From an uncultured Pedosphaera sp. (GTDB taxonomy: Bacteria > Verrucomicrobiota > Verrucomicrobiia > Limisphaerales > Pedosphaeraceae): 63,989 bases of DNA. The translations under genes were made by a program, and so were the position numbers. Location: positions 1 to 63,989 of the forward strand of contig CAIXFN010000096.1 in the NCBI GenBank assembly GCA_903918755.1. Reading direction: 5' to 3'. The notes under the pieces were generated by a model. The model did no database searches and had not been told where the DNA came from. It saw only the letters and a program-made list of their open reading frames with translations. Shown in pieces: positions 25,493 to 33,847 of the stretch (positions are counted from its first letter, which is position 1; every line of letters begins with the position of its first letter).

Positions 25493-26977
25493 TCAGGTTA
25501 ATTGGTATTCGGGGGTGCTCATGATGAGCCGGATCGTGTTCAAAATCACATTTTTGTCCAGTTTGCGTTGGCCGTCCAGATACTCATGCAGAGTGGCTTG
25601 TTGTTGGCCGCGCAGGGGCGATTGCAGAAGGCGCTTTTCCAGAGCAGCGACGAGTTTGGTTTTATCCGCGCGTTCTTCCGGGGTGAGGATTTTCTCCGGC
25701 TCCACCGCGAATAGGCGGGGAGCATCAGGGCGATTGGTGGGACCCGGGGGCTGACCGGGAGCGGCAGCGGGTCCCCCCAGGTTGAGGTTGCGCAGGAGGG
25801 CGGGGTCGCCTTGGACGAGGACGGCAGCTTCCTTGTAACGGGCCAGGAGATTGTTGGTGGTGATCCAACTCAAGCCGCCATCCCAACCCTTCACGTTGGG
25901 AGGGGCAAAAAGATCCTGGCCCAGATTGCGGGTCAAGCCGAGGCAGATAAAGGGGCCGGGCAGGGGGCGTTCCAGCATGCGCACTGAGCTGACGAGCCAT
26001 TGGACGGGGCTTTTGATCTGGCCACGGATGATGGCCGGGGCATAAAACCCCGCGCAGCCAAGCAGGGTTTCGAGCAAGGGTTTGAATTCGTGGCCGGATT
26101 CGCGGAACACCCCGGCCAGGGCGGTAGTCAATTCCCCCGAAGGCTCCTGGCCGGCGAAGAAGTTCCAGAGTTTGGCAACGATGAAACGATCCGCCTGGGG
26201 TTGGGCGACGATTTGCGCGATGATGTCGGCGCCCTGGAGATGGCCGGTGCGGCCGAGGAAGGTCTTAATGCCGCCATCATGCTGGCGCGGGCGGTCCACA
26301 AACTCCTGAGTGCTGCGGTCGAAACTCCAACCGGTGAGGGCGCGGGCGGCTTCGGTCACGTCCTTTTCGGTATAATGGCCTTCGCCAAGGGTGAAGAGTT
26401 CCATCAATTCGCGGGCGAAATTTTCATTGGGATGTTCGCGACGACTTTGAGCCTGGTCGAGCCAAACCAGCATGGCGGGATCCTGGGCCACGGCGGTGAG
26501 GAAGGTGCGCCAATTTCCCAGGGCGTGTCGCCGGAATAGGTCATTCTGGCGCCACATGAGGTAGGCGTCGCGGACCTTCTCCATGCTGGTGGCGAAATGG
26601 CCATGCCAGAAGAGCGTCATTTTCTCCTGCAACGGACGAGGGCCGAGGGCCATGCGTTGCAGCCACCAGAATTTCAGGTCAATCAGGTGCTGGCGTTGGG
26701 TGCGTTGTTCTTCTTGTTGGATTTGGCGGCGGGTATCGGCGTCGGCTTGGCGCGCTTTTAGCAATCGTTCCGCCCGTTCGGGATCGGGTTTGGCCCAATC
26801 GGGATTGGGAGTGGGGTCGGGGATCTGGTCGAAATCCAGGAGGGAATTCAGGGCCGCCCGGGGTCCGAGTTCGACGAGACGATCGACATCGGCGGGGGAG
26901 CCACCAAAACCGGCACGGTTTAGAAGGTGTGCCGCGGTGGTATAGTTCCAGCTTTCTTTTAATATGGGCGATAACAT
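25493..26977 (-). CDS. DUF1800 protein
   Basis: 494 residues from ATG 26977 (a longer frame adds only basic, low-complexity residues). Family blocks: TTAAHLLNRAGFGGSPADVDRL near the start, KMTLFWHGHFATSMEKV, NENFARELMELFTLGEGHYTEKDV and FAPPNVKGWDGGLSWITT. No clear signal peptide. Function unknown; partner of the DUF1501 gene downstream, the pair being thought to act together at the cell envelope. Confidence 0.93.
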   Translation of the reverse strand: MLSPILKESWNYTTAAHLLNRAGFGGSPADVDRLVELGPRAALNSLLDFDQIPDPTPNPDWAKPDPERAERLLKARQADADTRRQIQQEEQRTQRQHLIDLKFWWLQRMALGPRPLQEKMTLFWHGHFATSMEKVRDAYLMWRQNDLFRRHALGNWRTFLTAVAQDPAMLVWLDQAQSRREHPNENFARELMELFTLGEGHYTEKDVTEAARALTGWSFDRSTQEFVDRPRQHDGGIKTFLGRTGHLQGADIIAQIVAQPQADRFIVAKLWNFFAGQEPSGELTTALAGVFRESGHEFKPLLETLLGCAGFYAPAIIRGQIKSPVQWLVSSVRMLERPLPGPFICLGLTRNLGQDLFAPPNVKGWDGGLSWITTNNLLARYKEAAVLVQGDPALLRNLNLGGPAAAPGQPPGPTNRPDAPRLFAVEPEKILTPEERADKTKLVAALEKRLLQSPLRGQQQATLHEYLDGQRKLDKNVILNTIRLIMSTPEYQLT

Positions 26978-27141
26978 ACAAATAATCAGACGTTTGCAGC
27001 GGGGGGAAAGTTTCAAGCGGGGCCGCCCGGTCGGGGATGGCGAGACAGGGTGCCGCGCGCCAAAAGGGGTGGCCGCAGGCAATGGGGACGGGGTGATAGG
27101 GGCGCAACTTTCGGCCAGTGGCGGGGTTGTATTATGAGGCT

Positions 27142-27231
27142 GGGAAGTGTTAAGCTTCCGGGCTGACCGTGGTCGGTGGCAGGCAATACGTGAACGTTTA
27201 TCGAAATTATATTAATAATCCGCCTGCCGCC
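27142..27231 (+). promoter_or_regulatory. inverted repeats upstream of pilin-like gene
   Basis: GGTGGCAGGC (27175-27184) pairs with GCCTGCCGCC (27222-27231) apart from one G-U pair, enclosing a 37-base AT-rich loop (CGAAATTATATTAATAAT). A smaller GGAAG/CTTCC hairpin lies near 27143-27159. The AT-rich loop may hold the promoter. The rest of the 289-base spacer shows no gene. Confidence 0.4.
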
Positions 27232-27266
27232 CGGTTCACGCCGCGGTGTTGGAAAATAACAATCGT

Positions 27267-27662
27267 ATGAAAACAGTGATCAACCGACGGGCGGGATTTA
27301 CGCTCATCGAAATCATGATCGTGGTGGCCATCATCGGGATGTTGGCGGCGATGGCGATCCCGAACTTCAACACGGCGCGCCGCAAGGCCCAGCGCAGTGC
27401 CTGTATCAACAACCTCAAGAACATCGACGGAGCCAAGAGCGCGTGGGCGCTGGAGAGCAAGGCCGGCAATGGTGCCACGCCGCAACTCAACAACATCCAA
27501 CCCTATCTGGGGCGTGGTAGCGCGGGGACGGCGCCGACCTGTCCGGCGGATCCGGCTTCGACGTTTGCCACCAGCTACAACATGGGCGACCTGAACACAA
27601 CCCCCACCTGCCTGATCTTCCCCGGGGCAGCCGGGGACGCGGAGGCACACCGGCTGGAATAA
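27267..27662 (+). CDS. type IV pilin/type II secretion pseudopilin-like protein
   Basis: 131 residues from ATG 27267. Prepilin peptidase site RRAGFTLIEIMIVVAIIGML (cleavage after Gly, N-methylated Phe, Glu5) followed by AAMAIPNF and the ARRKAQRSACINNLKNIDGAK helix. The C-terminal part has four cysteines and is short, as in verrucomicrobial major-pseudopilin-like proteins. No other secretion gene is adjacent. A strong terminator follows, so it is a single-gene unit with high expression likely. Confidence 0.92.
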   Translation: MKTVINRRAGFTLIEIMIVVAIIGMLAAMAIPNFNTARRKAQRSACINNLKNIDGAKSAWALESKAGNGATPQLNNIQPYLGRGSAGTAPTCPADPASTFATSYNMGDLNTTPTCLIFPGAAGDAEAHRLE

Positions 27663-27690
27663 ACCGGCGGAAAGCAGTCAAATCGACATT

Positions 27691-27718
27691 GGCCCGGGCT
27701 TTGGCCCGGGCCTTTTTT
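27691..27718 (+). terminator. intrinsic terminator after pilin-like gene
   Basis: GGCCCGGGC, loop TTTG, GCCCGGGCC and then TTTTTT: a 9-bp GC stem with a six-T run. Confidence 0.92.
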
Positions 27719-27784
27719 ATTGCTTTACCGCGGGCAAAGCTGCTACAGGACCAGCAAACATTTCATGAACGAAGCACATTTAGG

Positions 27785-28888
27785 ATGACCACCACGGCTC
27801 CCATTCCCATTCCCTGGCGTCAGCGTTGGCGGGACATCCGGCTCCGCTATCTTCCGGCCCTCATTTTTGTGGTCGTAGCGATCTTCTTCGGCGTTCTGTG
27901 GAAAAAGTATGCCGCGGCGCCCACGATTGTGGGGCAGGCCGAAGTGGTGCCGGGCAATATCAGTTCCTCGCGGCCCGGAATGCTGGCGCAATTGTCGGTC
28001 AGTCGATTTCAGGCGGTCAAAGCGGGGGAGGCCATCGGGCAGGTGCTGGTGACGGACCCGAAAATTCTGGCGGCTTCGCTGGCGGTGGTGCAGGCGGAAA
28101 TTGAGCAATTGCGGATCAGTTTGCTGCCGGTGGCCGATGAACAGCGGCTGGCCATGCAATACAACGAAGTGCGGCTGCACTGGATGGCCCAACGGGCGCA
28201 ATTGGGTGTGGCCAAGGCCGATCTCGGGGTGGCGATTTCGGAACTGCACCGGACCGAGGAATTGTACAAGGACAAAATCATTTCGGAGCGGGCGATCGAG
28301 CTGGCGCGAGCGAAGCAAGCCAGCTTGCAAAGCCAGGTGGAAGAACTGGCGCGTTCGGTCGAGGAGCAGGGGCGGAACATCGACAAGTTGCAGTTGACCA
28401 ACGGCGTCAGCATTTCCACAGTATCGGATGCGCCCCTGCGGGCGGCCATTGCGGTGGAGGAATCGAAGTTGAAATTGACGGAGGCCGAAATGAGCCCGGT
28501 GATTTTGCGGGCGGCGGTGGACGGGGTGGTGGATGCCATCCTGCACCGGCCGGGCGAGGCCGTGACGGCCGGGGAGCCGATCGTGACGATATCGCCGGCG
28601 AGCGCGGTGCGGATCATAGGTTATCTGCGGCCGCCGGTATTGGTGGAGCCCAAGGTGGGGAGCCGGGTGGAAGTGCGCACCCGGGGACCGGGGCGTCCGG
28701 GAGGGAGCGCGCAGATCGTGGAACTGGGGATCCAGTTTGAGCCGCTGCCGCTGGCGTTGCAGATTCCAGTGCGGCTGGCGAACACCGAACTGGGGCTGCC
28801 CGTGGCGATTACCGTGCCGCCGGGCTTGAAGATCCGCCCGGGCGAACTGGTCGATTTGACGCTGGCGCCAAGGGGGCCGGGGAACTGA
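27785..28888 (+). CDS. HlyD/MFP-type membrane fusion protein
   Basis: 367 residues from ATG 27785. One N-terminal membrane segment (LPALIFVVVAIFFGVLW) then a periplasmic part: a short biotinyl-lipoyl-like half (AEVVPGNISSSRPGML), a long alpha-hairpin from about residue 95 to 245 (rich in Ala/Gln/Glu/Leu), the second lipoyl half (ILRAAVDGVVDAILHRPGEAV) and a beta-barrel end. Adaptors of this type bridge an inner-membrane exporter and an outer-membrane channel, but no transporter gene is next to it, so its partner is encoded elsewhere. Confidence 0.87.
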   Translation: MTTTAPIPIPWRQRWRDIRLRYLPALIFVVVAIFFGVLWKKYAAAPTIVGQAEVVPGNISSSRPGMLAQLSVSRFQAVKAGEAIGQVLVTDPKILAASLAVVQAEIEQLRISLLPVADEQRLAMQYNEVRLHWMAQRAQLGVAKADLGVAISELHRTEELYKDKIISERAIELARAKQASLQSQVEELARSVEEQGRNIDKLQLTNGVSISTVSDAPLRAAIAVEESKLKLTEAEMSPVILRAAVDGVVDAILHRPGEAVTAGEPIVTISPASAVRIIGYLRPPVLVEPKVGSRVEVRTRGPGRPGGSAQIVELGIQFEPLPLALQIPVRLANTELGLPVAITVPPGLKIRPGELVDLTLAPRGPGN

Positions 28889-29072
28889 GATTCGGAGCGG
28901 GTAGGAGCTGGATAAGCGCAATGATTTGGGCGGGGTGGTGGGCGGAGTTCCTTGACTAAAATGACCACCAGCCGGAACTTGGGCTGGATGAAGTGGCCAA
29001 ACGGCCAACGACAACAACCGAACGGGGAAGCCATGAAGAATGGCGGGGTGAACGCAACAAAAGGCGGATTCC

Positions 29073-29714
29073 ATGAATGAATTGACATGTCCGAGCCTGG
29101 GTGAAACCTGGCTTAACCTGGTGCACCTGACCATTACCAACGGCCAGCCGTTGCAGGATGAGGCGGTTGAACTCCTGGAGGCCCGGGTGGGTTTTCCCGC
29201 CCAGACCGAGGGGGACGAATTGATCATGCGTTTTGGCGACCATCGGATGGTCGCCGCGATGGAGCGGGTGTTTTTTGCGGAAGGGGACGGGATGCTGGGT
29301 CATGAGTACGCGAGCCTGATGCGGGGGCCGGAGGGGAGGAAAGATCTGGCGGATGTGATATCCCTCCTGGGGAAGGAACCGTCCAGCAAACGGGCGGTGG
29401 TCACTTTGTGCGGCCAGGGGGGCGGCAAGGTGCCGTGTGTCAACGTAATGCAATTCCTGGTCCGGAGCGACGAGGTGCAGACGATTTACTTTGCGCGCGG
29501 CCAGGATGCCTATAAGAAATTTTACGCGGATGCACTGTGCATCGCCCGGTTGGCCCGCCGGGTCGCCGAGGGAGTGGGGCGGCGGGCGGGAAAAGTGACG
29601 GGATTCATCGGCTCGAGCCACGTTTACAACGCCGATCGTCCGGCGGTGGCGGAGTTTCTATCGCGGGGGCAGTGGTTCCTCCAACATCCCCGGTCGAAGG
29701 CGGTTACCGTATGA
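29073..29714 (+). CDS. thymidylate-synthase-fold enzyme, possible (d)CMP hydroxymethylase/methylase
   Basis: 213 residues, shorter than ThyA (264 in E. coli). ThyA landmarks align in order: Lys106-Arg107 in SSKRAVVTL (the second-subunit Arg pair), nucleophile Cys122 in KVPCVNVMQF, Arg142 and Asp145 in ARGQD (RSxD in ThyA), His183 and Tyr185 in SSHVYNAD. The residue matching E. coli Asn177, which reads the pyrimidine base, is Asp153 (KFYADALCI). That Asn-to-Asp change is what T4 dCMP hydroxymethylase and MilA-type CMP hydroxymethylases show. So a cytosine nucleotide substrate is predicted with methylene-tetrahydrofolate as carbon donor. The N-terminal third is short, so folate binding may be altered. 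First gene of an operon; stop overlaps the next ATG. Confidence 0.8.
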   Translation: MNELTCPSLGETWLNLVHLTITNGQPLQDEAVELLEARVGFPAQTEGDELIMRFGDHRMVAAMERVFFAEGDGMLGHEYASLMRGPEGRKDLADVISLLGKEPSSKRAVVTLCGQGGGKVPCVNVMQFLVRSDEVQTIYFARGQDAYKKFYADALCIARLARRVAEGVGRRAGKVTGFIGSSHVYNADRPAVAEFLSRGQWFLQHPRSKAVTV

Positions 29715-31117
29715 AGGTTTTGTTTGTCGCCCCCCGTTCCTTCAACCCGAAGCAAATGTACCGGGAATACCCGCTGGGAATCGGGTTCCTCGGCACGCTG
29801 TTAAAGCAAGCGGGACATGAGGTGCGGGTGTTTGACCAGAATGTGGAGGGGTTGACGGACGAGGGGCTTTGGGCCTTGGTGCGGGAATTTCAGCCCGATT
29901 TCGCCGGATTCTCGGTGATTACCCCGAATTATCCGGTAGCGCGCCGGCAGATGCACTGGCTCAGGGAGCAGCATCCTGAAGTGCGGATCCTCGCGGGCGG
30001 CATCCATGCCACGCTGTTTCCGGAGGATTTGATCGCGGACGGCGCGGAGGTGGTGGTGATGGGGGAGGGCGAGCCGGTGATCCGGGAATTGGTGAAGGGA
30101 ATGGCCGAAGGGACGGATTTGCGGGGGTTGCCGGGGTTGCTGATTCGGGAGCGGGACGGGGCATTGGTGCGGTCCGGGGGGCGCAGCCAGACGACTTCGT
30201 TGGATGACCTGCCGTTTGTGGACCGGAGCCTGTACAACCTGCCAAAATACACGCATCACTCGATGCTGGCCTCGCGGGGTTGCCCGCATCATTGCGCGTT
30301 TTGCTGCAATTATACCGGGGCCGTACGGAGTGACGGGGTGGGGGTGCGCTGGCACGAGAATGTGGTGGCGGAGATGGAATATTTGCGCGACACCTATGCC
30401 GCGCGGGAGATCTTTTTTGCCGATGACATTTTCCTGCTACGCAAGGCGGACATCCTGAAATTTTGCGAGACCTGCACCAGCCGGCGGGTGGGGGTGAAAT
30501 GGATCGGGCAGATGCGCGCCGACCGGGTGGACACAGCGGTGGCAGAAGCCATGCGGGGGGCGGATTGCCAGCGCATTTATTTTGGCGTGGAATCGGGTTC
30601 AGACCGGATTTTGCAAGCGGCGAAAAAAGGCATCACGACGGCGCAAATCCGCCGCGGGGTGCGGGCGGCGATGGACGCCGGATTGCGGGCGAAAACGGGC
30701 TGGATTTACGGATTGCCGGGGACGCTGGAGGAACAGTACGAGTCCATCCCCTTCATGCTCGACCTGCGACCCCATGAAATCTCCATCCACCAATTGATTC
30801 CGTTTCCGGGGACGATCTACTACACCGAGGCGGCGCGGTTTGGCATCCGGATTGCCAATCCCAAGGGGTTTGAGAGTTTCTGTTACGGCGGATTGGATGG
30901 CGACATCCGGTTTGACTATCTCAGTCACGCGCAACTGCGGGGATTATTTGAGGATACCGCGGTGGCCTTGGAGAAGGCGGGCTATGTCAACAGCGACCGG
31001 GCGCAGCCCGGGGATGAATATATTTACACGACCCCACTTTCCCGCAACTCCATGAACGTCTTTCGTCCACCGGCCGTCGCGGCCACCACAGTTGGGGTGC
31101 CGGAATTGGTCGCATGA
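29711..31117 (+). CDS. cobalamin-binding radical SAM enzyme
   Basis: 468 residues, start ATG overlapping the preceding stop (ATGA). Residues 1-140 form a Rossmann-like B12-binding domain (YPLGIGFLGTLLKQAGHEV, VRILAGGIHATLFPEDL, VVVMGEGE). Residues 180-400 form the radical SAM barrel with the [4Fe-4S] cysteines at 191, 195 and 198 (SRGCPHHCAFCC), and GVESGSDRIL and TGWIYGLPGTLEEQ further on. The C-terminal 60 residues are helical. Enzymes of this class methylate unreactive carbons or do cyclisation/rearrangement; the reaction here is unknown. In an operon of nucleotide enzymes, a nucleotide or nucleoside substrate is likely. Confidence 0.92.
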   Translation: MKVLFVAPRSFNPKQMYREYPLGIGFLGTLLKQAGHEVRVFDQNVEGLTDEGLWALVREFQPDFAGFSVITPNYPVARRQMHWLREQHPEVRILAGGIHATLFPEDLIADGAEVVVMGEGEPVIRELVKGMAEGTDLRGLPGLLIRERDGALVRSGGRSQTTSLDDLPFVDRSLYNLPKYTHHSMLASRGCPHHCAFCCNYTGAVRSDGVGVRWHENVVAEMEYLRDTYAAREIFFADDIFLLRKADILKFCETCTSRRVGVKWIGQMRADRVDTAVAEAMRGADCQRIYFGVESGSDRILQAAKKGITTAQIRRGVRAAMDAGLRAKTGWIYGLPGTLEEQYESIPFMLDLRPHEISIHQLIPFPGTIYYTEAARFGIRIANPKGFESFCYGGLDGDIRFDYLSHAQLRGLFEDTAVALEKAGYVNSDRAQPGDEYIYTTPLSRNSMNVFRPPAVAATTVGVPELVA

Positions 31118-31839
31118 AGGCCGAAGCCGCCGCGGAGCGATATTGCCGGGTATTACAGCCGCTCGATTTGCCGGATTTCGCGGTGCGCGATGTGGCCCGC
31201 CCTCTGGTGGTGGCATTGGAAGGACCGAACGGGGTCGGGAAATCCACCCTAGCGGCCCGGCTCGCACAGGAGTTAGGGTCGCCGCAATGTTTGGGAACAG
31301 ATCCGGCCTGGTTTAGCGAGGCTTTTAAAACGCGGATGATCCGGGATGCGGACTGGTTCGCTTCGGCAATGTTTTTTCTCAGCGGTTGCTGCGAACAAAT
31401 GCGCGTGCTCCGGGGGCGGAGCGAGCCTTTGATCATCATGGACCGTAGTCTGTGGTCCACCCTGGCGGTGCATGCCGCGGAACGACCGGAGCGGCTGGCG
31501 GCGGTGCTGGGGATGTTGACGCCGGTGGCCGGGGAGATCGCGGTGCCCGACCTGACCTTGGTGCTCGATGCCGAATTTGCGACCTGCCAAACCCGGATTG
31601 CCCGGAAGGCGGGCATGGCGCGGCAATTGGATGAGTTGACGGCCACCACCACGTTTCACGCGCGAGAACGAGGCTTCTACCAATGGCTGGCCGGGCGACG
31701 TCCGGAAATCCAGTTTTTGGACGTCAATGAGTTAAGTCCGGAATTGGTGGTAGCGGCAGCGGTGGCCCGGGTACGGAACGGGCGTGAGGCGGTGGCCGGG
31801 AGGGATTCGTCGCGTCCTGCGAAAGGCCTGGGATGTTGA
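31114..31839 (+). CDS. thymidylate-kinase-like P-loop nucleotide kinase
   Basis: 241 residues; ATG overlaps the preceding stop. After about 30 extra N-terminal residues comes VVALEGPNGVGKSTLAARL, a Walker A (GPNGVGKST, 37-45) of the thymidylate/deoxynucleoside kinase type, and IIMDRSLWSTLAVHA, the DR(S/Y) motif that holds the nucleotide phosphate in thymidylate kinases. LTLVLDAEFATCQTRIARK resembles the LID-proximal strand/helix. A C-terminal tail is disordered-looking. It should phosphorylate a nucleoside or nucleoside monophosphate; given gene 1, a modified pyrimidine is a fair guess. It is not a normal housekeeping Tmk, being divergent and embedded in this operon. Confidence 0.85.
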   Translation: MKAEAAAERYCRVLQPLDLPDFAVRDVARPLVVALEGPNGVGKSTLAARLAQELGSPQCLGTDPAWFSEAFKTRMIRDADWFASAMFFLSGCCEQMRVLRGRSEPLIIMDRSLWSTLAVHAAERPERLAAVLGMLTPVAGEIAVPDLTLVLDAEFATCQTRIARKAGMARQLDELTATTTFHARERGFYQWLAGRRPEIQFLDVNELSPELVVAAAVARVRNGREAVAGRDSSRPAKGLGC

Positions 31840-33080
31840 CGCTGGTTACTTCGAATCCCGCAAAATACGCACCCTTTCAAGGGACATTGGACCGGTATCA
31901 AGTGGTGCTGGAAGCGCCAGGGGAAGCGCTGCCGGAAGTTCAGAGTCTGGATTTTCGGGAAACGCTGACCGCAAAGGCACGGGCGGCGGCCGCCCGGTTT
32001 GGACGGCCGGTGTTGGTGGATGACACCGGACTCGTGCTGGGCGCATACCCGCAGTTTCCCGGACCGCTCACGGCGACCGTGTTGCGCAGCCTCGGGGTCG
32101 AGGGCTTGCGACGGCTCCTGAAAGGGACGAGCGATCGGGCGGTGATGGAGTGTCACCTAGGTTGCTGGGTGGACGGGGAGTTGCGCCATTGGCAGGGGAG
32201 AGTGCCGGGGCGATTGGATTTAGCACGGACACCCCGGAACCCACGGATGCTGCTCTCCGATCTTTTTCTGCCCGACGAGACGCCCGGGACGGTGGACCAG
32301 GCGGGCGAATTGGAGGGTGGGGCGCGCTTGCGCCACCGGGAGGAGGCTTTGGCAGCACTCGGAACGGACATATTCGGGTTACACCTGGCCTTGGCGCCCA
32401 AGGAGGGGATGGCATGCGGGGGCAACGGACTGCGCCAGAGCCATGATTGCCCCTTCTGCCATGAATTGGCGGAGGATGGGGGCAGCATTTTTGCCGGGAT
32501 GATGGCGGGGCGGCTGACCTCGCGGATTGTTTATGAGGATGAGCATTTTATCGTCATGCCGCCCTTGGGACAATTCATGGTGGGGGGACTGCTCGTGTTG
32601 ACCCGGCGCCATGTCCTTTCCCTGGCCCACCTGTCGCCGGAATTGTTGATCCACTTGGAACGACTGGTGGGAGCCATCCGCCGGGTATTGTGGGAGCGGT
32701 GGGGGGTATCGCCGCTCGTGTTTGAGCATGGGCCGGCGCCGGAATGGAGCAAGGGCGTTTGCTGCGTGGATCACGCGCATCTCAATATTTTTCCGGCGGC
32801 GGTGCCGGTACACCCCAGCCTGGCGGCCCGGATGCACCTGCCCATCCAGTCACTCACGGAGTTGGAGCGGCTTCGGTCGGCGGAGTTTGGCTACTTGTTC
32901 GTGCAGGAGAACGATGGCGCCCGCCGGATTTACGATGGCCGGGACGTGCCCACGCAATTAGTGCGCCGCGTAATTACCACGCAATTGGGGATGCCCGAGC
33001 GCTGGCATTGGCGGGACTACCCGGGGCGGGAGGAATTGCTGGCGACTTACGCCGCCTTGAAAGATCAGATTCGTTTATGA
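31833..33080 (+). CDS. fusion of HAM1/ITPA-type NTP pyrophosphatase and HIT-domain protein
   Basis: 415 residues, start overlapping the kinase gene by 7 bases. Residues 1-190 match the HAM1 (ITPA/RdgB) family: TLVTSNPAKY at the start, VDDTGLVLGAYPQFPGPLTA (60-81), and QGRVPGRL. This family hydrolyses non-standard NTPs to NMP and pyrophosphate. Residues 200-415 form a HIT-type domain with a CPFC pair (206-209), TRRHVLSLAHLSPE and DHAHLNIF; the HxHxH triad reads His314-x-His316-x-Asn318, so the nucleophile-position His is kept but the third His is Asn. HIT proteins are nucleotide hydrolases or transferases. The fusion suggests sequential handling of one nucleotide. Confidence 0.85.
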   Translation: MLTLVTSNPAKYAPFQGTLDRYQVVLEAPGEALPEVQSLDFRETLTAKARAAAARFGRPVLVDDTGLVLGAYPQFPGPLTATVLRSLGVEGLRRLLKGTSDRAVMECHLGCWVDGELRHWQGRVPGRLDLARTPRNPRMLLSDLFLPDETPGTVDQAGELEGGARLRHREEALAALGTDIFGLHLALAPKEGMACGGNGLRQSHDCPFCHELAEDGGSIFAGMMAGRLTSRIVYEDEHFIVMPPLGQFMVGGLLVLTRRHVLSLAHLSPELLIHLERLVGAIRRVLWERWGVSPLVFEHGPAPEWSKGVCCVDHAHLNIFPAAVPVHPSLAARMHLPIQSLTELERLRSAEFGYLFVQENDGARRIYDGRDVPTQLVRRVITTQLGMPERWHWRDYPGREELLATYAALKDQIRL

Positions 33081-33754
33081 GTGGGACGCGCCCTGCGGCC
33101 GCTCACGCGTCCACGGTGTATGAACGGCGCGAGTTGGCGGCCATTGCCGCGCGCTGGGATGCACGGGCGGATTCCTGGGAGGAAGCATTGCAGGATCCCG
33201 ACTGTCATTTGCAGGAGGGCGAGGCTTATCTAAAATTTGAGCGACTGCTCAAGCGCTGCGTCGCGGGTCGGCGGGAGTTTTGCGCCGGTAATGGGGTGAT
33301 CGATGCCGGCTGCGGGACGGGACTGGTCCTGGCGGGAGTGATTGAGCGCTTCGCGTGGGGCATGGGGGTGGATATCAGTCCCGGGATGATAGCGGTGGCT
33401 CGAAGGAAGCAGTTGCCCAAGGCGACCTGGGTGGTGGGGGATTGCTTTCAACTGAAAAGGCTGGAGAGGCCGGCGGGGGTGGTAGTCTCGCGCGGGGTGC
33501 TGCTATCGCACTATGGAGAGGAGGGTGGTTTGGAATTCCTGCGGGCCGCGCACGAGGTATTGGTTCCGACGGGGTTCCTGGTCACCGATTTTCTGAATGC
33601 CGAGGCGCGAACCACCGCCCGGCATGCTCCGGGAGACAAGCACTGGTTCACGAAACTTGAAATTCAGAGTCTGGCGCGAGCGGCGGGTTTTTCGCAAGTG
33701 GTCATTCGTGGTCGGGTGGCAGACCGGGTGCATCAGGTGATCGCAGAGGCCTGA
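33077..33754 (+). CDS. class I SAM-dependent methyltransferase
   Basis: 225 residues, ATGA overlap with the preceding gene. Motif I NGVIDAGCGTGLVLAGV, an acidic loop WGMGVDISPGMIAVARR, motif around WVVGDCF and VVSRGVLLSHYG place it among small-molecule methyltransferases (Methyltransf_11/25-like). Substrate cannot be read. As the last gene of the five-gene overlapping set it may finish or cap a modified nucleoside. Confidence 0.88.
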   Translation: MSGTRPAAAHASTVYERRELAAIAARWDARADSWEEALQDPDCHLQEGEAYLKFERLLKRCVAGRREFCAGNGVIDAGCGTGLVLAGVIERFAWGMGVDISPGMIAVARRKQLPKATWVVGDCFQLKRLERPAGVVVSRGVLLSHYGEEGGLEFLRAAHEVLVPTGFLVTDFLNAEARTTARHAPGDKHWFTKLEIQSLARAAGFSQVVIRGRVADRVHQVIAEA

Positions 33755-33847
33755 AATTCGACCATTTGGGTCGCAATTGCCTTGACGTGTGGTCACACAA
33801 TTGTCACATTTCTCCACCATAAGCATGCAAACCGGCTGGCAACTGAC
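33755..33847 (+). promoter_or_regulatory. possible promoter region of the pyruvate-kinase-like operon
   Basis: TTGACG at 33782-33787 and the weak CACATT at 33805-33810, 17 bases apart, plus the palindromic GTGTGGTCACAC (33787-33798 region) between them. This gap is the first real break after five overlapping genes, so a new transcription unit probably begins here. Confidence 0.3.

Noticed and set aside
24151-25524. 457-codon + strand frame opposite the DUF1501 gene
   Set aside because: DUF1501 blocks and Tat signal are on the - strand; the + frame is a Gly-rich shadow.
29073-29714. Ordinary housekeeping thymidylate synthase
   Set aside because: Too short, Asn177 equivalent is Asp, Ser167 equivalent is Gly, and it sits in an operon of modifying enzymes.
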